64,000 bases of DNA, taken from assembly GCF_001570485.1 (NCBI RefSeq), contig NZ_BCTA01000093.1, positions 248,001 to 312,000 of the forward strand, in the 5' to 3' direction. Shown piece after piece: positions 1 through 8,528 of this stretch. Below the pieces are notes generated by a model, which was given only the letters and a program-made list of their open reading frames with translations, ran no database searches and was not told the origin of the DNA. Within the stretch, counting starts at the first letter, position 1; each line of letters begins with the position of its first letter. The translations under genes were made by a program, and so were the position numbers. This DNA is from Mycolicibacterium novocastrense. Its GTDB lineage: Bacteria; Actinomycetota; Actinomycetes; Mycobacteriales; Mycobacteriaceae.

Positions 1-597
1 CTCGACGGCGTGGTCGGCGAACCGTTCGTAGTAGCGGCCGAGCAGCGCGACGTCGACTGCCGAACAAACCCCGTCCTGCCACTTGTGGTCGATCAGCAGC
101 GTGAACAGGTGCCGGTGCTCGGCGTCGACGGCGTCGTCCTCGTCGCGCAGCCGCGCGGCCTTCTCCGGATCCCGCGACAGCAGCACCTCCTGCGCCGTCT
201 TCGCCAGTTGCACCGCGCGCGCACCCATTTCGGCGAAGCTCGCGCGCACGTCGGTTGGCAGCGCGCAATCGGGGTGGCGCAACCGCGAGATGCCGGCCAC
301 GTGAGCCGCCAACGCACCCATCCGGTCGATGTCCGCGGCGATGTGAATGGAGCCGACCACGGTGCGCAGGTCACTGGCGACGGGCTGCTGCAGCGCCAGG
401 ATCCGCAGCGCGGCCTCCTCGGCGCGCCGGTTCAGCGCGATGATGTGCTCATGGTCGGCGATCACCTGCTCCGCGAGCGAGAGATCGGCATCGAGCAGGG
501 CCTGCGTAGCGCGTTCGAGCGCGCTGACCGCCAGCCCGCACATGTCGCCGAGCTGGGCACTCAGCGCGGCCAGTTGCTCCTGATACGCGGTCCGCAC
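1..597 (-). CDS. phoU: PhoU-family phosphate signalling protein (3' end outside window)
   Basis: Reading leftwards from a GTG at 597 gives about 199 codons with no stop before the window edge, so the C-terminus is missing. The start is fixed by an in-frame TAA three codons upstream of it. The product is all-helical with the PhoU pattern: an early RTAYQEQLAAL segment, then RAEEAALRILALQQPVASDL and a second three-helix half ending ERFADHAVE. PhoU proteins (PhoY1/PhoY2 in M. tuberculosis) act in the cytosol as negative regulators linking the Pst phosphate transporter to the SenX3-RegX3 two-component system. It lies 29 bp from choD on the same strand. Family assignment is firm; which PhoY paralogue it represents is not settled. 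Confidence 0.88.
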   Translation of the reverse strand, partial: MRTAYQEQLAALSAQLGDMCGLAVSALERATQALLDADLSLAEQVIADHEHIIALNRRAEEAALRILALQQPVASDLRTVVGSIHIAADIDRMGALAAHVAGISRLRHPDCALPTDVRASFAEMGARAVQLAKTAQEVLLSRDPEKAARLRDEDDAVDAEHRHLFTLLIDHKWQDGVCSAVDVALLGRYYERFADHAVE

Positions 598-626
598 CGG
601 CTTTAGTTACCCGGATCGGTCGATTC

Positions 627-2363
627 TCAACCGGCCGAGGTGACCGGTTGGATCGGCAACCAGCGCAGCGCCGCCGGTGCGTGGGCCGGAACGACCGGGT
701 TCTGCGGCGCAACCGGTTCCAACCGACGGTACGGCTGCCCCTGCTCCGGTCGCAGGTCCTGCTCCCCCTTGTTCGGCCACAGCGACGCCGCGCGCTCGGC
801 CTGGGCGGTGATCGAAAGTGACGGATTGACACCGAGATTCGCCGAGATCGACGCACCGTCGTGCACCGAGAGCGTCGGATAGCCGTACACCCGGTGATAC
901 GGGTCGATGACGCCGTGCTGCGGATCGTCGCCGATGGCGGCGCCGCCGAGGAAGTGCGCGGTGAGGGGGATGTTGAACAACTCGCCCCAGGTGCCGCCCG
1001 CGACGCCGTCGATCTTCTCGGCGATTCGGCGGGTGACCCGATTGCCGACCGGGATCCACGTGGGATTGGGCGCCCCGTGGCCCTGCTTGCTCAGATAGCG
1101 CCTGATCCCCAGTTTGTTCCTTTTGGTGAACGTGGTGATCGAATTGTCGAGGTGCTGCATGACCAGAGCGATCAACGTGCGCTCGCTCCACCGCCGGACG
1201 TTGAGCAGCCGAAGCGTGCCGCGAGGGTCCTTGCGCGCGTTGATGAACAGCTGCTTCCACCGCGGCGTGTCCGAGCCTTCAGGGCCGTCGCCGTCGGTCA
1301 TCAGCGTCTGCAACAGGCCCATGGCGTTGGAGCCCTTGCCGTAGCGCACGGGCTCGATGTGGGTGTCCGAGGTGGGGTGGAACGACGAGGTGATCGCCAC
1401 GCCGTGTGTCAGGTTGAGGTCGTCGGACACCTCGAAACGTCCAGCGCCGACGATGGATTCGGAGTTGGTGCGGGTCAGCACGCCGAGCTTGTCGGACAGC
1501 TTGGGCAGCTTGCCCTTGTCACGCATCTTGAACAGTAGCCGCTGCGTGCCCCAGGTGCCGGCCGCCAGCACGACGTGCGATGCGGTGAAGGTGCGTTTCT
1601 GCTTGCGGACCCAGCGACCGGTCCGGACGGTGTGCACATTCCACAGCCCGTCGGGGCGCTGCTCGAAACCGGTGACCGTGGTCATCGGGTGAATCTCTGT
1701 CCCGAACTTCTCGGCCAGGTAGAGATAGTTCTTGACCAGCGTGTTCTTCGCGTTGTGCCGGCAGCCGGTCATACATTCGCCCACCTCGATGCATCCCCTG
1801 CGCGCGGGCCCGGCACCGCCGAAGTACGGATCGGGCACGGTTTCGCCGGGCGCCTTGGTGCCGTCGGGGCCGAAGAAGACGCCCACCGGCGTCGGCACGA
1901 ACGTATCGCCGACGCCCATCTCCTCGGCGACCTGCTTGACGACGCGGTCGGCGTCGGTGAACGTCGGGTTGGTGACGACGCCGAGCATGCGCTGCGCCTG
2001 GTCGTAGTGCGGCATCAACTCCGCGCGCCAGTCGGTGATGTTCTTCCACTGCGGGTCGTTGAAGAACGGGTCCGGCGGTACGTAAAGCGTGTTGGCGTAG
2101 TTCAGCGATCCGCCGCCCACCCCCGCACCGGCCAGGATCATCACGTTGCGCAGCAGGTGGATCCGCTGGATGCCGTACATGCCGAGTTGCGGCGCCCACA
2201 GGAACTTGCGCAGATTCCACGAGGTCTTGGCGAAGTCCTCGTCGGCAAAGCGCCTGCCGGCTTCGAGCACCCCGACGCGGTAGCCCTTTTCGGTGAGCCG
2301 CAGCGCCGTGACGCTGCCGCCGAATCCCGAACCGATCACCAGGACGTCGTAGTCAGGTTTCAT
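627..2363 (-). CDS. choD: Cholesterol oxidase-like GMC flavoprotein ChoD
   Basis: A 578-residue protein starting ATG with an N-terminal Rossmann FAD-binding motif GSGFGG (residues 11-16) and a second GMC signature GAGVGGGSLNYAN. The C-terminal GMC domain ends with SVHDGASISANLGVNPSL around residue 495-515, which carries the family's conserved His/Asn region. Length and position next to guaB3 match M. tuberculosis ChoD (Rv3409c). ChoD is annotated as a cholesterol oxidase that would convert the 3-beta-hydroxyl to a ketone, but mycobacterial ChoD differs from the Streptomyces type and its true substrate has been questioned. There is no signal peptide, so it is probably cytosolic or peripheral. 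It is transcribed in line with the zinc-ribbon and guaB genes upstream. Confidence 0.9.
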   Translation of the reverse strand: MKPDYDVLVIGSGFGGSVTALRLTEKGYRVGVLEAGRRFADEDFAKTSWNLRKFLWAPQLGMYGIQRIHLLRNVMILAGAGVGGGSLNYANTLYVPPDPFFNDPQWKNITDWRAELMPHYDQAQRMLGVVTNPTFTDADRVVKQVAEEMGVGDTFVPTPVGVFFGPDGTKAPGETVPDPYFGGAGPARRGCIEVGECMTGCRHNAKNTLVKNYLYLAEKFGTEIHPMTTVTGFEQRPDGLWNVHTVRTGRWVRKQKRTFTASHVVLAAGTWGTQRLLFKMRDKGKLPKLSDKLGVLTRTNSESIVGAGRFEVSDDLNLTHGVAITSSFHPTSDTHIEPVRYGKGSNAMGLLQTLMTDGDGPEGSDTPRWKQLFINARKDPRGTLRLLNVRRWSERTLIALVMQHLDNSITTFTKRNKLGIRRYLSKQGHGAPNPTWIPVGNRVTRRIAEKIDGVAGGTWGELFNIPLTAHFLGGAAIGDDPQHGVIDPYHRVYGYPTLSVHDGASISANLGVNPSLSITAQAERAASLWPNKGEQDLRPEQGQPYRRLEPVAPQNPVVPAHAPAALRWLPIQPVTSAG

Positions 2364-2404
2364 GCGTCCAGTATGGCGTTACCGAGGGGTAACTTCCTAG
2401 CCGA

Positions 2405-2611
2405 TCAGATCGCGACGGCCGTACCGCAGATGCCGCAGACCTCGAACTGGCGACGGTTCCACCGTGCGACCGGGATGAAGAACAGCGAGAACTGTTTGAA
2501 CTCGCGGATTCGCGACCATTGCGTGGTGTTGTGGCAGCGTGGGCAGGTTCGGACCTCTCCCGCACCGAGGTGCTTCTGCTTGGTGCCGTAACTGAAGAGG
2601 AAGAAGAACAC
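2405..2611 (-). CDS. Small zinc-ribbon protein
   Basis: A 68-residue protein from a GTG start with two cysteine pairs, CPRC (C23, C26) and CGIC (C59, C62), separated by a stretch rich in aromatic and basic residues. The spacing is that of a treble-clef or zinc-ribbon fold holding one zinc ion. A purine-rich GGACGAG lies just upstream of the start. It sits between guaB3 (25 bp away) and choD on the same strand, so it is probably co-transcribed with them. Zinc-ribbon proteins of this size are common in actinobacteria but have no known role. The domain is clear; the function is unknown. Confidence 0.7.
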   Translation of the reverse strand: MFFFLFSYGTKQKHLGAGEVRTCPRCHNTTQWSRIREFKQFSLFFIPVARWNRRQFEVCGICGTAVAI

Positions 2612-2635
2612 CTCGTCCAGCGTAGGCGCAAAAAC

Positions 2636-3772
2636 TCAGCTCCCGACGGTCAGGCCGACCTTCTGGAATTCCTTGAGGTCGCAGTAACCGGCCTTGGCCA
2701 TCGAGCGTCGCAGCCCGCCGACCAGGTTCAGCGAGCCGAACGGATCGTCCGACGGTCCGGTCAGCACCTGTTCCAGCGACGGGCGCTCGCCCATCGCGAT
2801 TTGCAGGAACGCGCCGCGGGGCAGCGACGGATGCGCGGCGGCGGCCGGCCAGTACCAGCCCTCGCCCAGAGCTTCGGCCGACGTGGCCAGCGGTGTTCCG
2901 AGCACCACCGCGTCGGCGCCGCAGGCGATGGCTTTGGCCAGATCACCGGAGGTGTGCATGTCGCCGTCGGCCAGGACGTGGACGTAGCGCCCGCCGGTCT
3001 CGTCGAGGTATTCGCGGCGCGCGGCGGCGGCGTCGGCGATCGCGGTGGCCATCGGAACGCTGATCCCGAGCACCTCGTCGCTGGTGGTGACCCCGCTGGT
3101 CGAGCCGTACCCGACGATGACGCCGGCCGCACCGGTCCGCATCAGGTGCAGCGCGGTGCGGTGGTCGAGGACGCCGCCCGCGACGACGGGCACGTCGAGT
3201 TCGGAGATGAAGGTCTTGAGGTTCAGCGGTTCCCCGTTGGAGGCCACCCGCTCGGCGGAGATGATCGTGCCCTGGATGACCAGCAGGTCGATCCCCGCGG
3301 CGAGCAGTGTCGGCGTCAACGCGCGGGCGTTCTGCGGGCTGACCCGCACCGCCGTCGTCACCCCGGCCTCGCGGATGCGCGCCACGGAGGCGCCCAGCAG
3401 ATCCGGGTCCAGCGGGGCGGCGTGGAACTGCTGCAGCAGCCGGATCGCGGCCGAGGGTTCCGGCTCTTTTTCGGCCGCCTCGATCACCTGCGCGATCTTG
3501 GCTGCGACGTCAGCGTGCCGACCGATCAGCCCCTCGCCGTTGAGCACACCGAGCCCGCCGAGCCGACCCATCTCGATGGCGAACTCCGGCGACACCAGCG
3601 CATCGGTGGGGTGGGCCACCACGGGGATCTCGAACCGGTAGGCGTCCAGCTGCCAGGCCGTGGAAACGTCCTGCGACGACCGGGTGCGCCGCGACGGCAC
3701 GATGTTGACGTCGTCGAGTTCGTAGGTGCGGCGGGCGGTTCTGCCCATGCCGAGCTCAACCATGTCTCGCAT
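2636..3772 (-). CDS. guaB3: GuaB3, IMP dehydrogenase-family protein
   Basis: A 378-residue TIM-barrel protein of the IMPDH/GMPR family beginning MRDMVELGMGRTARRTYELDD, typical of the actinobacterial GuaB3 group (Rv3410c). The regulatory CBS pair present in GuaB2 is absent. The catalytic loop that carries the active cysteine in true IMP dehydrogenase here reads YGSTSGVTTSDEV and has no cysteine. Mycobacterial GuaB3 has been reported not to show IMPDH activity; some actinobacterial GuaB3 proteins have been described as GMP reductases, and the missing cysteine should be weighed in either case. It is 47 bp downstream of guaB2 on the same strand and probably shares its transcript. Confidence 0.9.
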   Translation of the reverse strand: MRDMVELGMGRTARRTYELDDVNIVPSRRTRSSQDVSTAWQLDAYRFEIPVVAHPTDALVSPEFAIEMGRLGGLGVLNGEGLIGRHADVAAKIAQVIEAAEKEPEPSAAIRLLQQFHAAPLDPDLLGASVARIREAGVTTAVRVSPQNARALTPTLLAAGIDLLVIQGTIISAERVASNGEPLNLKTFISELDVPVVAGGVLDHRTALHLMRTGAAGVIVGYGSTSGVTTSDEVLGISVPMATAIADAAAARREYLDETGGRYVHVLADGDMHTSGDLAKAIACGADAVVLGTPLATSAEALGEGWYWPAAAAHPSLPRGAFLQIAMGERPSLEQVLTGPSDDPFGSLNLVGGLRRSMAKAGYCDLKEFQKVGLTVGS

Positions 3773-3819
3773 GGCCAGTTTCTCCTGTCAGTACGTTCTG
3801 TTCTTCGCGCAAGCGCTCG

Positions 3820-5373
3820 TCAGCGGGTGTAGTAGTTCGGCGCCTCGACCGTCATCGTGATGTCGTGCGGGTGGCTCTCCTTGAGACCCGCCGCAGTGAT
3901 CTGCACGAACTGGGCCAGCTGCAACTGCTCGATAGTCGCCGACCCGGTGTAGCCCATCGCCGCGCGCAGCCCGCCGGTGAGTTGGTGGATCACCGTCGCG
4001 AGCGGACCGCGGAACGGCACCCGGCCCTCGATCCCCTCGGGCACGAGCTTGTCCTCGCTGAGCACGTCGTCCTGGAAGTAGCGGTCCTTGGAGTAGGACC
4101 CGCGCAACGCCCCCGCAGCACCGCGGCCCTGCATCGCGCCGAGCGACCCCATACCGCGATAGCTCTTGAACTGCTTGCCGTTGACGAAGATCAACTCGCC
4201 GGGCGACTCGGCGGTGCCCGCGAGCAGCGAACCCAGCATCGTCGTCGACGCGCCGGCGGCCAGGGCCTTGGCGATGTCGCCGGAATACTGCAGTCCACCG
4301 TCCGCGATGACCGGCACACCCGACGGTGCGCAGGCCGCGACGGCTTCCATGATCGCGGTGATCTGCGGCGCGCCGACGCCGGCCACCACGCGGGTGGTGC
4401 AGATCGAACCGGGCCCCACGCCGACCTTCACCGCGTCGGCACCGGCCTGCACCAGCGCGGCCGCGGCGGCACGTGTGGCGACGTTGCCGCCGATCACCTC
4501 GACCCGGTCGCCGACGGCGGCCTTGACCCGGCTGACCATGTCCAGCACACCGCGGTTGTGCGCGTGCGCGGTGTCCACGACCAGCACGTCGACACCCGCG
4601 TCCACCAGCGTCATCGCCCGCGTCCAGGCGTCGTCGCCGACACCGACGGCCGCCCCGACGAGCAGCCGGCCGTCCTTGTCCTTGGTCGACAACGGGAACT
4701 GTTCGGTCTTGACGAAGTCTTTGACCGTGATCAACCCGGTGAGCTTGCCGTGTCCGTCGACGATGGGGAGCTTCTCAATCTTGTTGCGGCGCAACAGGCC
4801 TAGCGCCGCCTCCGCCGAAACGCCCTCGCGGGCGGTGATGAGCGGGGCCTTGGTCATGACCTCGGAGACCGGCTTGGACTGGTCCACCTCGAAGCGCATG
4901 TCGCGGTTGGTGATGATGCCGACCAGCTCGCCGGTGTCGTCGACGACGGGCAACCCGGAGATCCGGAACCGCGCGCACATCGCGTCGACCTCGGCAAGCG
5001 TGTTGTCCGGCGAGCAGGTGACCGGGTCGGTGACCATGCCCGCCTCGGACCGTTTGACCGTCTCGACCTGGCCGGCCTGCTCGGCCACCGGGAGGTTGCG
5101 GTGCAGCACGCCCATCCCGCCGGCACGGGCCATCGCGATCGCCATGCGCGACTCGGTGACGGTGTCCATCGCGGAACTCACCAGCGGCACCTTGAGGCGG
5201 ATCTTCCTCGTCAACTGGCTCGAGGTGTCGGCGGTCGCGGGCACCACGTCGGAGGCGGCGGGCAGCAGAAGCACGTCGTCGAAGGTCAGGCCGAGCATGG
5301 CGACTTTCGTCGGGTCATCCCCGCCGGTGGGCACCGGCACCGCGATGGGGATGCTGCTTTCGGCGATCGACAT
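3820..5373 (-). CDS. guaB2: Inosine-5'-monophosphate dehydrogenase GuaB2
   Basis: IMP dehydrogenase oxidises IMP to XMP with NAD, the committed step to GMP. The ATG at 5373 gives 517 residues and has a strong CTGGAGG ribosome site upstream; the frame is open further upstream but lacks comparable signals. The protein has a (beta/alpha)8 core starting LTFDDVLLLPA (29-39), a CBS pair at about 114-225 and the catalytic loop GPGSICTTR with Cys325. The mobile flap is near SYKDRYFQDD. GuaB2 (Rv3411c) is the essential mycobacterial isozyme. It is divergent from the DUF5319 gene across a 177-bp promoter region and precedes guaB3. Confidence 0.97.
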   Translation of the reverse strand: MSIAESSIPIAVPVPTGGDDPTKVAMLGLTFDDVLLLPAASDVVPATADTSSQLTRKIRLKVPLVSSAMDTVTESRMAIAMARAGGMGVLHRNLPVAEQAGQVETVKRSEAGMVTDPVTCSPDNTLAEVDAMCARFRISGLPVVDDTGELVGIITNRDMRFEVDQSKPVSEVMTKAPLITAREGVSAEAALGLLRRNKIEKLPIVDGHGKLTGLITVKDFVKTEQFPLSTKDKDGRLLVGAAVGVGDDAWTRAMTLVDAGVDVLVVDTAHAHNRGVLDMVSRVKAAVGDRVEVIGGNVATRAAAAALVQAGADAVKVGVGPGSICTTRVVAGVGAPQITAIMEAVAACAPSGVPVIADGGLQYSGDIAKALAAGASTTMLGSLLAGTAESPGELIFVNGKQFKSYRGMGSLGAMQGRGAAGALRGSYSKDRYFQDDVLSEDKLVPEGIEGRVPFRGPLATVIHQLTGGLRAAMGYTGSATIEQLQLAQFVQITAAGLKESHPHDITMTVEAPNYYTR

Positions 5374-5538
5374 GGCGGGGGCCTCCAGATACAAACGCAG
5401 CCGAACACTGTCGTCGAGCTGAGAAACCATCCTATCGGCTGCGGGCCCGCATCCCCGTCTCACGTGCCATGACGCACACAACTATTCATACGTCGACGAC
5501 GTGGGCGTGACGGCTAGCGTTATCCCCGCCCCGCTGCG

Positions 5539-5544
5539 TAGTGT
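5539..5544 (+). promoter_or_regulatory. Probable -10 element giving a leaderless transcript
   Basis: The hexamer TAGTGT fits the mycobacterial TANNNT -10 motif. It ends exactly six bases before the GTG at 5551, so transcription would begin at the first base of the start codon. No Shine-Dalgarno sequence precedes that GTG. Leaderless mRNAs are common in mycobacteria. This is inferred from spacing only. Confidence 0.5.
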
Positions 5545-5550
5545 GGACTC

Positions 5551-5955
5551 GTGCGTGACCACCTGCCCCCGGGTTTGCCACCAGACCCGTTCGCCGATGA
5601 CCCGTGCGACCCTTCGGCTGCCCTCGACGCGCTCGAGCCCGGCCAGCCGCTGGACCCGCAGGAGCGGACGGCGGTCGAGGCCGATCTCGCCGATCTGGCG
5701 GTGTACGAGGCGCTTCTGGCACACAGGGGCATCCGCGGGCTGGTCGTGTGCTGCGACGAATGCCAGCAGGACCACTATCACGACTGGGACATGCTGCGCG
5801 CCAACCTGCTGCAACTGCTGGTCGACGGCACGGTGCGGCCCCACGAGCCCGCATATGATCCCGAACCCGATGCCTACGTGACGTGGGATTACTGCCGCGG
5901 CTACGCCGATGCCTCGCTCAACGAGGCGACGTCGGAGTCCGACGGCTACCGCTGA
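5551..5955 (+). CDS. DUF5319 family protein (Rv3412-like)
   Basis: A 134-residue acidic protein starting GTG, placed between guaB2 and rsdA exactly as Rv3412 in M. tuberculosis. A cluster of potential metal ligands occurs at VVCCDECQQDHYHDW (C67, C68, C71, H75, H77). The C-terminus is aromatic and acidic (DAYVTWDYCRGYAD). No signal peptide or membrane segment is seen. DUF5319 has no assigned function; a metal site is my inference from the Cys/His cluster. It ends directly against the rsdA stop codon on the other strand (convergent, no gap). Confidence 0.85.
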   Translation: MRDHLPPGLPPDPFADDPCDPSAALDALEPGQPLDPQERTAVEADLADLAVYEALLAHRGIRGLVVCCDECQQDHYHDWDMLRANLLQLLVDGTVRPHEPAYDPEPDAYVTWDYCRGYADASLNEATSESDGYR

Positions 5956-7086
5956 CTAGCTGGGCTCCTCGACCGCGTCCGGGACGGTCACCGTCGTGAC
6001 GGCCATCCTCGGTGCCGGTGCCTCCACTGTCGGTTGCTGCGTCGTCGGCGCGGCCGACGGTTGCTCAACCTCCTGCTGCTCGACCACCGAGGGTGCAGAC
6101 GTCGGTGTCGGAACCTGAACTCGCGTGCTCGGAGTCGGTAGCGGTGCGCTCGCCGACGGGGTCGGCTGTTGCGTGGCCGATGGTGTGGGCAGCGCCGTCG
6201 GCGAGTCCGGAACCGTCGTCGGCTGCGGCGTGGCGCTCACCGTGGGCGGCGGGGCGCCCGGCAGAGCGGTAGGCGACGTCGATGGTGTCGGCGAGTCCGA
6301 CGGCGAGGGCGTCCCGGACGGCGACGTCGACGGTGTAGATGTAGTCGGCGCCGACGTCGACGGTGTGGTCGGCGCGGATGTCTCAGAGGTGTCCGTCGGC
6401 GCAGTGGTCTCCGTTGAGGTCGCGCCGTCACTCGGAATCACGACGACCTCGGGGAAGGTCGGCGGCGGCGCGTTCGGCGGCAGCGTCGCCGCCGGGTCCT
6501 GGGCCTCGACCTTGACCGTCAGCTCCTGCCACTGCGTGACCAACTCTTCTTTGCGCACAGTGTCGTTCACGGTCGCCACGGTCGTCGTCAATGTCTCGAG
6601 CTTGTCCTGGGCGGCTTGCCACTGACCCTGATCGATCAGCTGCTGCACCTCGGCCATCTGCGTCTGCGCGGCCAGCACGACGGCGTCGTCGCGGGTGTCC
6701 TGTTGCTCGCCGAAGAGCATGGTGCGCAGGCCGTAGAGCGAGTCGCCCGGCCCGGCGCCGGCGACCACAGCACCGAACCCGCCGATGCACAACACCGCGG
6801 CCGCGGCGGACCCCACGACCGCCAGGGACGTGCGCGTGCGGCGGCGCGATGCCGCGGCCCGGTCAAGCGCGAGCACCGCGTCGCGCGGTGTGACCGTTGC
6901 GGTCAGAGGTGCACCACGGACCTCGTCGCGCCAGCCCGCCAGCAGCTGAGCCAGTTCGGCCTCACTGGGGTCGGTCGAATACACCGACTGCTGTGTGGCC
7001 AGCGCATCGAGGAACCGATCGGTGCGGTTGATCTCGTTGAGCGAGGGGTCTCCCCCGTTGGAAGTCCAGCGTCCGAAGTCAGGCAT
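5956..7086 (-). CDS. rsdA: Anti-sigma-D factor RsdA
   Basis: A membrane protein of about 376 residues, immediately downstream of and overlapping sigD, matching Rv3413c. The N-terminal 60-70 residues (SLNEINRTDRFLDAL, then TDPSEAELAQLLAGW) form the cytosolic sigma-binding domain, followed by one membrane helix at about 89-111. The last 170 residues are low-complexity Pro/Thr/Ser repeats, probably lying outside the membrane. RsdA holds SigD inactive until proteolysis frees it. The start is ATG 7086; GTG 7092 is also in frame. Both starts lie inside the sigD 3' end, which implies translational coupling. Confidence 0.92.
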   Translation of the reverse strand: MPDFGRWTSNGGDPSLNEINRTDRFLDALATQQSVYSTDPSEAELAQLLAGWRDEVRGAPLTATVTPRDAVLALDRAAASRRRTRTSLAVVGSAAAAVLCIGGFGAVVAGAGPGDSLYGLRTMLFGEQQDTRDDAVVLAAQTQMAEVQQLIDQGQWQAAQDKLETLTTTVATVNDTVRKEELVTQWQELTVKVEAQDPAATLPPNAPPPTFPEVVVIPSDGATSTETTAPTDTSETSAPTTPSTSAPTTSTPSTSPSGTPSPSDSPTPSTSPTALPGAPPPTVSATPQPTTVPDSPTALPTPSATQQPTPSASAPLPTPSTRVQVPTPTSAPSVVEQQEVEQPSAAPTTQQPTVEAPAPRMAVTTVTVPDAVEEPS

Positions 7087-7657
7087 AGTCACGCCCCGTC
7101 GCCACGATCTCGGACTTCAGTCGCGCCAGCGCACGGTGCTGAGCGACGCGGACGGCGCCCGGGGTGCTGCCGACCGCCTCTGCGGTCTCCTCGGCGCTCA
7201 TTCCGACGACGATGCGCAGGATCAGGATCTCGCGCTGCTTCTCGGGGAGCACCGCCAAAAGCTTCTTCATGCGCGCCGACGCCTCGGCATCGAGTGCCAT
7301 CTGCTCGGGCCCGGCGTCCAGCGAGAACCGCTCCGGCACGACATCGGTCGGGTCGGATCGGTTCCTGGCCGCTGCGCGATGCGCGTCAGCAACCTTGTGG
7401 GCGGCAATGCCGTACACGAAGGCCAAGAACGGTCGTCCCTGATCCTTGTAACGCGGCAGCGCCGTGATGGCGGCCAAGCAAACCTCCTGCGCAACGTCGT
7501 CGGCTGAGAGGCCACTGCGCTCTGTCGCCCCGACCCTCGCCCGGCAGTACCGAACAACGATCGGACGAATGGTCTCCAGCACCTCCCGGAGCGCGTCCCG
7601 GTTCCCTGCCACGGCCTCAGCAACGACAGCATCGAGACGTTCTCCCGAAAATGTCAT
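7079..7657 (-). CDS. sigD: ECF RNA polymerase sigma factor SigD
   Basis: A 192-residue ECF sigma factor. Region 2 includes DVAQEVCLAAI and GRPFLAFVYGIAAHKVADAHR (about residues 53-97), and region 4 runs LPEKQREILILRIVVGMSAEETAEAVG with the helix-turn-helix near the C-terminus. I chose ATG 7657, preceded by GGAGAG; a TTG six codons upstream is an alternative. In M. tuberculosis SigD (Rv3414c) is linked to the stringent response and late growth. Its 3' end overlaps the rsdA start, the usual sigma/anti-sigma pairing. Confidence 0.95.
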   Translation of the reverse strand: MTFSGERLDAVVAEAVAGNRDALREVLETIRPIVVRYCRARVGATERSGLSADDVAQEVCLAAITALPRYKDQGRPFLAFVYGIAAHKVADAHRAAARNRSDPTDVVPERFSLDAGPEQMALDAEASARMKKLLAVLPEKQREILILRIVVGMSAEETAEAVGSTPGAVRVAQHRALARLKSEIVATGRDYA

Positions 7658-7688
7658 CGTGGGCGATCTCTCCAACGTTACGAACAGG

Positions 7689-7700
7689 ACCGGATCCGGT
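7689..7700. promoter_or_regulatory. 12-bp perfect palindrome upstream of sigD
   Basis: ACCGGATCCGGT is its own reverse complement and lies about 32 bp upstream of the chosen sigD start, within the 70-bp gap after the TPR-like gene. Its position would suit an operator over the sigD promoter. No known binding-site family is recognised with confidence. Confidence 0.3.
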
Positions 7701-7745
7701 AGGCCGGTCAGCTAAACAATAACTTTCACTTCCGTGTGGACCCGG

Positions 7746-8528
7746 TTACCGCACCGACCACACGCCGCCCCGCCGACGCACTGTATCGGCACAATGGTCG
7801 CGGATCTTCACCATGTCGAGTGTCGGATGCGCGGCGCTGCCGATGTCGGCCAGCAAGCAGGCCAACGCCCATTGCAGCGGAACCATTCCGAAGCGCTGTG
7901 TGTCGTCGAGCGCCGCGTCGGCCACCGACCGGGCGGCCGCCAGATCACCCGCGCTGCACAGGGCGGCGGCGAGCACGACCGACGACTTCACCTCGTGGCG
8001 GACCGAACCGAAGTCCGCGGCGGCGTCGACGGCGCGTTTCGCGTGCCCGACCGCGGCCTCGCCGCGGCCGCGGACCATCGCCAATTCGGCCGACACCCAA
8101 CCCAGCCGAACCCACAGCCTCGGCGACGCCGTATCAGCCATCCGCTCGGCGGCACGGCCCAGCGCGCGGGTCGACGCGTCGAACCGGCCGACTCCCAACG
8201 CGTCGGCGGCCAGACCGATCAAGGCGTCCGCAGCCGCTTCGGTGTCCGATCCGGCCAGCGCCAGTGCCCGACCGTCCCATCGCCGCGCCTTGGCGTGCCA
8301 CCCGAGCTGACGCAGAAACGACGCCTCGGTGCTGTGGGCCAACGCCCGCTCGGGTCCGGCGCCCCGGACCAGTGCCGCCAGGTCGACGCGAGCGCTGGCG
8401 TAGCGGCCCTGTCCGCCGGCGGCGACGGCGCGCAACCACAACTCGTGTGGGGTGGCGGCGACGGGCAACGGCCAACGGCCGGGATCGTCACCGAATGCGG
8501 CTCTGGCCAGAGCGGTCTCTGTGGACAT
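7746..8528 (-). CDS. TPR-like helical repeat protein (Rv3415c-like)
   Basis: A 260-residue alanine-rich helical protein placed between sigD and whiB3 like Rv3415c. The helices are arranged in pairs of about 35 residues (for example LWLRAVAAGGQGRYASARVD and ALIGLAADALGVGRFDASTRAL), which looks like a degenerate tetratricopeptide array of six or so repeats. No enzymatic motif, signal peptide or membrane helix is visible. TPR arrays mediate protein-protein contacts; a role linked to SigD is only suggested by its conserved location. Function unknown. Confidence 0.82.
   Translation of the reverse strand: MSTETALARAAFGDDPGRWPLPVAATPHELWLRAVAAGGQGRYASARVDLAALVRGAGPERALAHSTEASFLRQLGWHAKARRWDGRALALAGSDTEAAADALIGLAADALGVGRFDASTRALGRAAERMADTASPRLWVRLGWVSAELAMVRGRGEAAVGHAKRAVDAAADFGSVRHEVKSSVVLAAALCSAGDLAAARSVADAALDDTQRFGMVPLQWALACLLADIGSAAHPTLDMVKIRDHCADTVRRRGGVWSVR

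Noticed and set aside
6125..6625. Plus-strand Val/Gly-rich open frame opposite rsdA
   Set aside because: It is the antisense shadow of the Pro/Thr/Ser repeats of RsdA, with no start signals.
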